From Candidatus Methanomethylophilaceae archaeon (lineage in GTDB: Archaea; Thermoplasmatota; Thermoplasmata; Methanomassiliicoccales; Methanomethylophilaceae), in the NCBI GenBank assembly GCA_013329105.1, contig DUKW01000115.1, forward strand, positions 1-9,695: a stretch of 9,695 bases of DNA. Direction: 5' to 3'. Positions 5,969-9,695 of this stretch are shown in pieces. Under the pieces are notes generated by a model. The model worked only from the letters and a program-made list of their open reading frames with translations. It was not told the DNA's origin and did no database searches. How positions within the stretch are numbered: the first letter of the stretch is position 1; each line of letters starts with the position of its first letter. Made by a program: the position numbers and the translations under genes.

Positions 5969-6700
5969 TTAAACCGAAGAGCTCGCACTAAAGATCCATG
6001 GCGTCTTCCATTCCCATGGGCGGAGCACTTCTTTGTATATGGCAACACCCACAACGGCCGCCATAGCACCCGCCTCTTCTAGCAGCTGGATGTCCTCAAC
6101 ACTGCTCACACCGCCTGATGATATCACAGGATGAGGGCAACGGGATATGAAATCGGTTGCGGCATCGGTATCGATACCTTTTCCCTGTCCTTCAACGTTG
6201 ATATTGGTGTTAAGGACGGCTGCCAAAGGCATGTCGCTGATCCTGTCAAAGATTTGATCCAGACTTATAGGTGCGGTCTCACGCCATCCTTTGATGGCAA
6301 TATTCCCGTCCTTGACGTCAAGTGCCAGTATTATGCGGCCGGGGTATCTCTCGGTAAGGGACTCGAGCCAATCGGTTTCCATGATCCCGCGTGTGCCTAT
6401 TATCACTCTTTGGATACCCGCACTGATAAGGCGTGAGACCTTTTCCTCCTCGGATATTCCTCCCCCTGCCTGTATCGGGACAGTGCATGAGGATGCTATC
6501 TTGCAAATGGTATCGGTGTTATCATTCTTACCGAAGGCAGCGTCGAGGTCCACGATATGCAATGCTGGGGCTCCCTTAAGTTCCCAGCCTTTTGCAACTT
6601 CAAGCGGGTCAGGGAGGGAAAATAACTCTGTCTCAGGCACGCCGCCGACCAGCTGTACTACCCCGTGGTTCATGATGTCGACAGCCGGTATGATGATCAA
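5969..6700 (-). CDS. hisA: ProFAR isomerase HisA
   Basis: HisA is the (beta/alpha)8 isomerase that converts ProFAR to PRFAR, the substrate of HisF-HisH. From a TTG at 6700 the product is 243 residues and begins '(M)IIIPAVDIMNHGVVQLVGG'. Catalytic D8 then falls at the same position as in Thermotoga HisA, and the second Asp is D128 in 'ILALDVKDG'. 'QAGGGI' and 'ISSGGVSS' are the phosphate-binding loops. The TTG is preferred over the ATG at 6706 because GGAGG (6708-6712) is 7 nt from TTG but only 1 nt from the ATG, and because TTG gives the family N-terminus and a 4-nt TTGA overlap with the hisH stop. The segment 'TNINVEG' replaces the bacterial TDIxxDG. It is the last gene of the upstream his unit and converges on the kinase gene. 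Confidence 0.93.
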   Translation of the reverse strand: MIIIPAVDIMNHGVVQLVGGVPETELFSLPDPLEVAKGWELKGAPALHIVDLDAAFGKNDNTDTICKIASSCTVPIQAGGGISEEEKVSRLISAGIQRVIIGTRGIMETDWLESLTERYPGRIILALDVKDGNIAIKGWRETAPISLDQIFDRISDMPLAAVLNTNINVEGQGKGIDTDAATDFISRCPHPVISSGGVSSVEDIQLLEEAGAMAAVVGVAIYKEVLRPWEWKTPWIFSASSSV

Positions 6701-7317
6701 AGGCATTCCTCCGCGAAAGCCACAAAATTACTAAGCACTCTGAGGCCCGACGCACTGCTCTTTTCGGGATGAAATTGGCAGCCATATGTATTTGCAATCC
6801 GGAAGAGCGATGGGAACATGCCTTCGTAATAGGTGCTTCCCACTACTAAGGATCGGTCTTCTGGGCTGGCGTAGTAGGAGTGTGCAAAATAGAAGTAACG
6901 ATCATTCAGGCCCTGAAGTAGGTTATCATTTCCCTCTACCTCGTTCCAACCCATGTGGGGTACGCAGCTAGCCTGTAGGGGTACGACGCGCCCCTTAATT
7001 AGGCCTAGGCCGGGGGAGCCGCCCTCATCACTGCCCTCAAAAAGGATCTGCATCCCTATACATATGCCAAGACACGGAGTCCCCCCTTTAAGGCTGTCCA
7101 CGATCTCGTCCCTAAATGGCCCCAACCTCTCCATAGTGCGACCGAAGGCACCTACACCCGGGAAAACCATACATTCTGCATCCACCATAAGGGAGATGTC
7201 CTCCACCATCTCGACGGTGGCGCCACAACGTTCCAATGCCTTCCTTATGGAGTGCAAGTTTCCCACACCATAATCCGCCAAAGAGACAATGAGACTTATT
7301 CTATCACCTCGCGGCAT
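6697..7317 (-). CDS. hisH: Imidazole glycerol phosphate synthase, glutaminase subunit HisH
   Basis: HisH is the class I glutamine amidotransferase that hydrolyses glutamine and passes ammonia to HisF. From the ATG at 7317 it has 206 residues, with 'DYGVGN' (15-20), oxyanion region 'PGVGAFG' (53-59), nucleophile C86 in 'GICIGMQ', and H183/E185 in 'QFHPEKSS'. The catalytic triad is complete. The ATG at 7317 is the only standard start before the first beta strand, but it overlaps hisC by 22 bases, lacks an SD, and adds about six residues not usual in the family. An AUA at 7299 would have GAGGTGAT at normal spacing, overlap the hisC stop as ATAA, and give a 200-residue protein. The coordinates given use the ATG as the outer limit. 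The product is certain, the start is not. Confidence 0.92.
   Translation of the reverse strand: MPRGDRISLIVSLADYGVGNLHSIRKALERCGATVEMVEDISLMVDAECMVFPGVGAFGRTMERLGPFRDEIVDSLKGGTPCLGICIGMQILFEGSDEGGSPGLGLIKGRVVPLQASCVPHMGWNEVEGNDNLLQGLNDRYFYFAHSYYASPEDRSLVVGSTYYEGMFPSLFRIANTYGCQFHPEKSSASGLRVLSNFVAFAEECL
6707..6712 (-). promoter_or_regulatory. Shine-Dalgarno site that favours a TTG start for hisA
   Basis: GGAGGA on the minus strand ends 6-7 nt before TTG at 6700 but directly abuts the ATG at 6706. The spacing matches the SD sites of hisG and hisF in this window, so ribosomes probably start at the TTG. Confidence 0.6.
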
Positions 7318-8342
7318 GCGTCAAGAAGCCGCTGGATCATTGCTTCCGTTCCCACTGTGAAACGGATGCAGTTCTCCAACCTTCGATGTGATCCGAAATC
7401 TCTGATGAGTATATTTCGCTCCCTGAGTCCCTCTACCATTTTCCGGTGATCGATGGGCGATCGGGCGAGAACGAAATTGCTCTCACTGGGGAAGCAATGG
7501 AATCCCAATTTTTCAAGGCCGTTGATCAGCAGGGGGCGGTTTCTTTTCACCATTTCAGCGGACTGCTTTATGAATTCCTGATCGCCCAGAGCAGCTATTG
7601 CAGCTTTTTCACTCAGCATATTGAGTGAATACGGTATCCTCACAGAGGTCATCATCTCCGTTACGGAAGGGTCAGCAATACAGTAACCGACACGCAACCC
7701 CGCCATCGCATACGCTTTAGAGAATGTCCTGGTGACTATGAGGTTGTCGTATTCTTTAACGAGAGGTATGAATGATTTACCGTAGAACTCGCCGTAGGCT
7801 TCGTCTATGACCACAGGGCAATCGCTCTCCATGACGATGCGTAGAAGATCCCGCTCTCGGAAGGCGTTACCGGTGGGATTATTTGGGCACGGGACAATAA
7901 TCAGGGATGCGTCCGACTCTAGAATGGGATCCACATCCAACTGGAAATCATCGTCGAGATCGACAAGAACGGGAATGGCACCATTGAGATGGCTGAAATA
8001 TTCGTATATTGAGTAGGAAGGATAAGGCACCGTTACCACGTTGCCCCTGTCAACGAAGGTCTTGAACAACACATCCAATATCTCATCTGAACCAGAGCCG
8101 GTCACGAAATTATCTGCGCTGAGGCCGTAGAAAGAAGCCAAGGCATTTCGTAAAGGAAGAGAGTATGTGCTTGGGTATTGGTTGAACTCCAGATCTTCTA
8201 TATTCTTGAGGGCTTTGCGCGCTGCAGGGTTGGGGCCCAATACGTTGGTGTTTGTATCTAATCTCAAAAATCCGCTGCCGTTGGGACTGTAGTAGGGTTG
8301 CAGATGACGGGCGGACGAGCGCATTGCTGACCTATCCATCAT
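7296..8342 (-). CDS. hisC: Histidinol-phosphate aminotransferase
   Basis: A PLP-dependent class I/II aminotransferase that transfers an amino group from glutamate to imidazole acetol phosphate, giving histidinol phosphate. The 348 residues are typical. Motifs in order: 'LDTNTNVLGP' (28-37), the substrate-binding 'QYPS' (55-58), cofactor-phosphate 'GSGSDE' (82-87), 'CPNNPTG' (152-158), D180 in 'VIDEAYGEF', PLP-binding K209 in 'RTFSKAYAMAGLRVGY', and the carboxylate-binding R327 in 'CIRFTVG'. The ATG at 8342 overlaps the hisG stop as ATGA. A second ATG follows immediately (8339), and the SD is weak, so coupling to hisG translation is likely. The operon context separates it from related aromatic aminotransferases. 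Confidence 0.95.
   Translation of the reverse strand: MMDRSAMRSSARHLQPYYSPNGSGFLRLDTNTNVLGPNPAARKALKNIEDLEFNQYPSTYSLPLRNALASFYGLSADNFVTGSGSDEILDVLFKTFVDRGNVVTVPYPSYSIYEYFSHLNGAIPVLVDLDDDFQLDVDPILESDASLIIVPCPNNPTGNAFRERDLLRIVMESDCPVVIDEAYGEFYGKSFIPLVKEYDNLIVTRTFSKAYAMAGLRVGYCIADPSVTEMMTSVRIPYSLNMLSEKAAIAALGDQEFIKQSAEMVKRNRPLLINGLEKLGFHCFPSESNFVLARSPIDHRKMVEGLRERNILIRDFGSHRRLENCIRFTVGTEAMIQRLLDACREVIE
7303..7310 (-). promoter_or_regulatory. Shine-Dalgarno-like site before hisH without a standard start codon
   Basis: GAGGTGAT, within the last codons of hisC, matches the anti-SD tail of 16S rRNA over eight bases. At 7 nt from GAGG the in-frame codon is ATA (7299-7297), overlapping the hisC TAA. 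No ATG, GTG or TTG lies at normal distance; the nearest in-frame TTG (7281) would delete the first beta strand of HisH. Confidence 0.6.
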
Positions 8343-9202
8343 GGCACCAGCCTGTCTATGGGCAGGATAAGTATGCCCTGGGCCCCCATGGATTTCAGGG
8401 TGTTCACAGCGTCATAGACCTCACTCTTGTCTATGACAACGTGTATAGCCACCATATCGTCCCGCCCAGCTATGTTCATGACTGTGGGTCCAGCCATCCC
8501 TGGAAAGAGCCTCTCCACTTCTGGCAGGTCTTTGAGCAGTATGTCGGCCATAAGGTATTTCTTCTTCTCTGCAATAAGTACGCTTTCAATCGATGAGGCA
8601 AGATCTTCTATTTCTTTTCCTTTGGCGATTATACTTTTAGGGTTGGCTATCATGACCGCTTGAGAATGCATTATGGTGGCAATTTCTACCATACGGTTTG
8701 TGCGGAGCGTAGAGCCGCTAGAAACGAGGTCCACGATGGCATCTGCCACACCGATATGCGGCGTAATCTCCGTTGCGCCTGAGACCCTTACGATCTCCAC
8801 CATTTTGTCCTTGCTGGCAAAGAATTGCCAAGCGAGATTGGGGAAGGACGTAGCCACTTTGGCGCCTTCTGGAATATCCTCTAAGGTGTTCCATCCGGAC
8901 GACTCAGGTACGGCTACCGAGAGACGGCAGTGACCGAAATCCAGGTCCAGAACCTTATCTACATCGAGATCGGCCTCCAGAACCAAGTCCAGGCCGGTTA
9001 TGCCGACGTCGACAGTACCACTGTGTACGAATCGAGGTATGTCCTGAGCGCGTACAAACATCACCTCGAAGTCTTTGTTCTCTACGGCAGCATATAGTTT
9101 TCTATCTCCATCAACGTCCATCTCCAACCCTGATTTACGCAAGAGCTCCAGCGACCTCTCGTTAAGCCTTCCTTTATTTGGTACCGCCATTTTAAGGGTC
9201 AT
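8339..9202 (-). CDS. hisG: ATP phosphoribosyltransferase, long form with regulatory domain
   Basis: HisG makes the first committed step, joining PRPP and ATP to give phosphoribosyl-ATP. From the ATG at 9202 it has 287 residues: a periplasmic-binding-protein-like catalytic core (about 1-205) with 'VPNKGRL' (8-13), 'DVGITGLD' (65-72), and the PRPP-binding stretch 'GVADAIVDLVSSGSTLR' (151-167), followed by the ACT-like HisG_C domain (about 208-287; 'GPTVMNI', 'GAQGILILPID'). The extra domain is the histidine-feedback form, so it should not need HisZ. The start at 9202 is supported by AGAGGA 7 nt upstream. An in-frame ATG at 9226 would add eight residues without an SD. It heads the his genes, 51 bases after the UPF0280 gene, and its stop overlaps hisC by ATGA. 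Confidence 0.95.
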   Translation of the reverse strand: MTLKMAVPNKGRLNERSLELLRKSGLEMDVDGDRKLYAAVENKDFEVMFVRAQDIPRFVHSGTVDVGITGLDLVLEADLDVDKVLDLDFGHCRLSVAVPESSGWNTLEDIPEGAKVATSFPNLAWQFFASKDKMVEIVRVSGATEITPHIGVADAIVDLVSSGSTLRTNRMVEIATIMHSQAVMIANPKSIIAKGKEIEDLASSIESVLIAEKKKYLMADILLKDLPEVERLFPGMAGPTVMNIAGRDDMVAIHVVIDKSEVYDAVNTLKSMGAQGILILPIDRLVP

Positions 9203-9253
9203 TGACCAATCCTCTGTGGATTCCATATATTGTCAGCCTAAAAAAGGATTGCC
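9203..9253 (-). promoter_or_regulatory. Leader of hisG with Shine-Dalgarno site and possible TATA box
   Basis: Between the UPF0280 stop and the hisG ATG lies AGAGGA (9210-9215), which selects the ATG at 9202. Further up, a T-run (TTTTTTAGG on the minus strand, about 9237-9245) could act as a weak TATA box. hisG may instead be read through from the upstream gene. No long leader or attenuator-like run of His codons is seen. Confidence 0.4.
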
Positions 9254-9695
9254 TCATGAAAGTAATACCCTTTTTGTGATGAGCTCCTCCGCGTCTTTAA
9301 CTCTAACCAATCGCGGCACCTTGCCACATAATGCCAGTGTTCCGCCAACATTGGCTATAGCTCCTCGGACACCTGGGATGCGAGCGATGCCCCTCACCGA
9401 GTCTTTCAATGAAGCCTCGTTTTCATCCTTTACCATGTTACCGAGTGCAGTGGCACAGGCATCGGCGAGACTGACATCATTGGAGAGAACGGTACATATG
9501 TTAGAACACCCCAATGATATGGACGGTCCTATTTTAGCTGATGAGCTGCAGATTCCTTGTATATTATCTGTGGGTTCTCCCCGCACCCCCAGTCCCTTGA
9601 GAGGACCACCGCTGTAAAGACTGACGGTTAGAGGGCGATCGCAGACTAAAGCTATATCGCCGCCATTATCCACAACTGCCATCTTTGCGCCTGCT
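9254..9695 (-). CDS. UPF0280 family protein, ApbE-like (5' end outside window)
   Basis: The frame is open to the window edge, so the true start lies outside; a Met at 9682 is internal because 'AGAK' precedes it in frame. The 147 visible residues match the C-terminal part of the UPF0280 family: 'VDNGGDIAL', 'VSLYSGGPLKG', 'GICSSSAKIGPS', 'LSNDVSLADACATALGNMV' and a C-terminal 'VGGTLALCGKVPRL'. The family shares the fold of the flavin transferase ApbE, but its function is not established. It lies 51 bases before the hisG start on the same strand, so the two may share a transcript. It does not look like HisD, the one his enzyme missing here. Confidence 0.85.
   Translation of the reverse strand, partial: AGAKMAVVDNGGDIALVCDRPLTVSLYSGGPLKGLGVRGEPTDNIQGICSSSAKIGPSISLGCSNICTVLSNDVSLADACATALGNMVKDENEASLKDSVRGIARIPGVRGAIANVGGTLALCGKVPRLVRVKDAEELITKRVLLS

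Noticed and set aside
6184..6220. HisA has 'TNINVEG' where bacterial enzymes have TDIxxDG, suggesting a defective or altered active site.
   Set aside because: From memory, similar TNxxVEG forms occur in HisA of other euryarchaea, and D8, D128 and the Thr are kept, so it is probably a lineage variant.
9075..9617. A 180-codon plus-strand open frame across the hisG/UPF0280 junction.
   Set aside because: It lies antisense to two conserved genes and reads as low-complexity Ser/Thr/Leu; no family resemblance.
9254..9695. The gene upstream of hisG could be hisD, completing the operon.
   Set aside because: The visible residues have 'NGGDIAL' and 'SLADACATALGN' motifs typical of UPF0280, and no histidinol dehydrogenase motifs.

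Overview
The window looks like a piece of a moderate-GC archaeal chromosome, most likely euryarchaeal and possibly Thermoplasmata- or methanogen-related. That placement is inferred from several signs: a histidine kinase of the soluble archaeal 'TRHDI...GYLEL' type, a UPF0280 protein, a MTAP-like phosphorylase with an archaeal-style C-terminal Cys-x-Cys, A/T-rich TATA-like boxes, and clear Shine-Dalgarno (SD) sites at many starts. No mobile element, CRISPR array, rRNA or tRNA was recognised. Nearly every base is coding.

Layout from left to right. (1) Bases 1-339, minus: 5' part of a CxxCxxCC (YkgJ/UPF0153-type) metal-cluster protein. (2) Bases 340-513: divergent intergenic region. (3) Bases 514-915, plus: gcvH, the lipoyl carrier of the glycine cleavage system. 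(4) Bases 912-1691, minus: methylthioadenosine phosphorylase, tail-to-tail with gcvH; the two stop codons share a TTAA. (5) Bases 1724-4267, minus: PHP-type phosphatase, hisIE, hisF and hisB, read in the order hisB-hisF-hisIE-PHP with 4-7 nt overlaps. (6) Bases 4424-5944, plus: a soluble receiver-PAS-histidine kinase on the opposite strand, splitting the his cluster. (7) Bases 5969-9202, minus: hisG-hisC-hisH-hisA, again with short overlaps. (8) Bases 9254-9695, minus: 3' part of a UPF0280 (ApbE-like) protein just upstream of hisG.

Together the his genes cover almost all of histidine biosynthesis: HisG (PRPP + ATP), HisE and HisI (fused), HisA, HisH+HisF (glutamine-dependent cyclisation), HisB (dehydratase), HisC (transaminase), and a PHP phosphatase that fits the histidinol-phosphate phosphatase step. 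Only hisD is not in the window.

The most notable points are these. The kinase gene sits inside the his cluster and carries an uninterrupted run of 10 G in its degenerate receiver domain, where loss or gain of one G would truncate the protein. The hisC/hisH junction has an SD-like site at normal spacing but no ATG/GTG/TTG; a 4-nt ATAA overlap suggests an AUA start or a sequence error. HisB has a shortened metal-site loop. The PHP gene is a context-supported candidate for the often unassigned archaeal histidinol-phosphatase.
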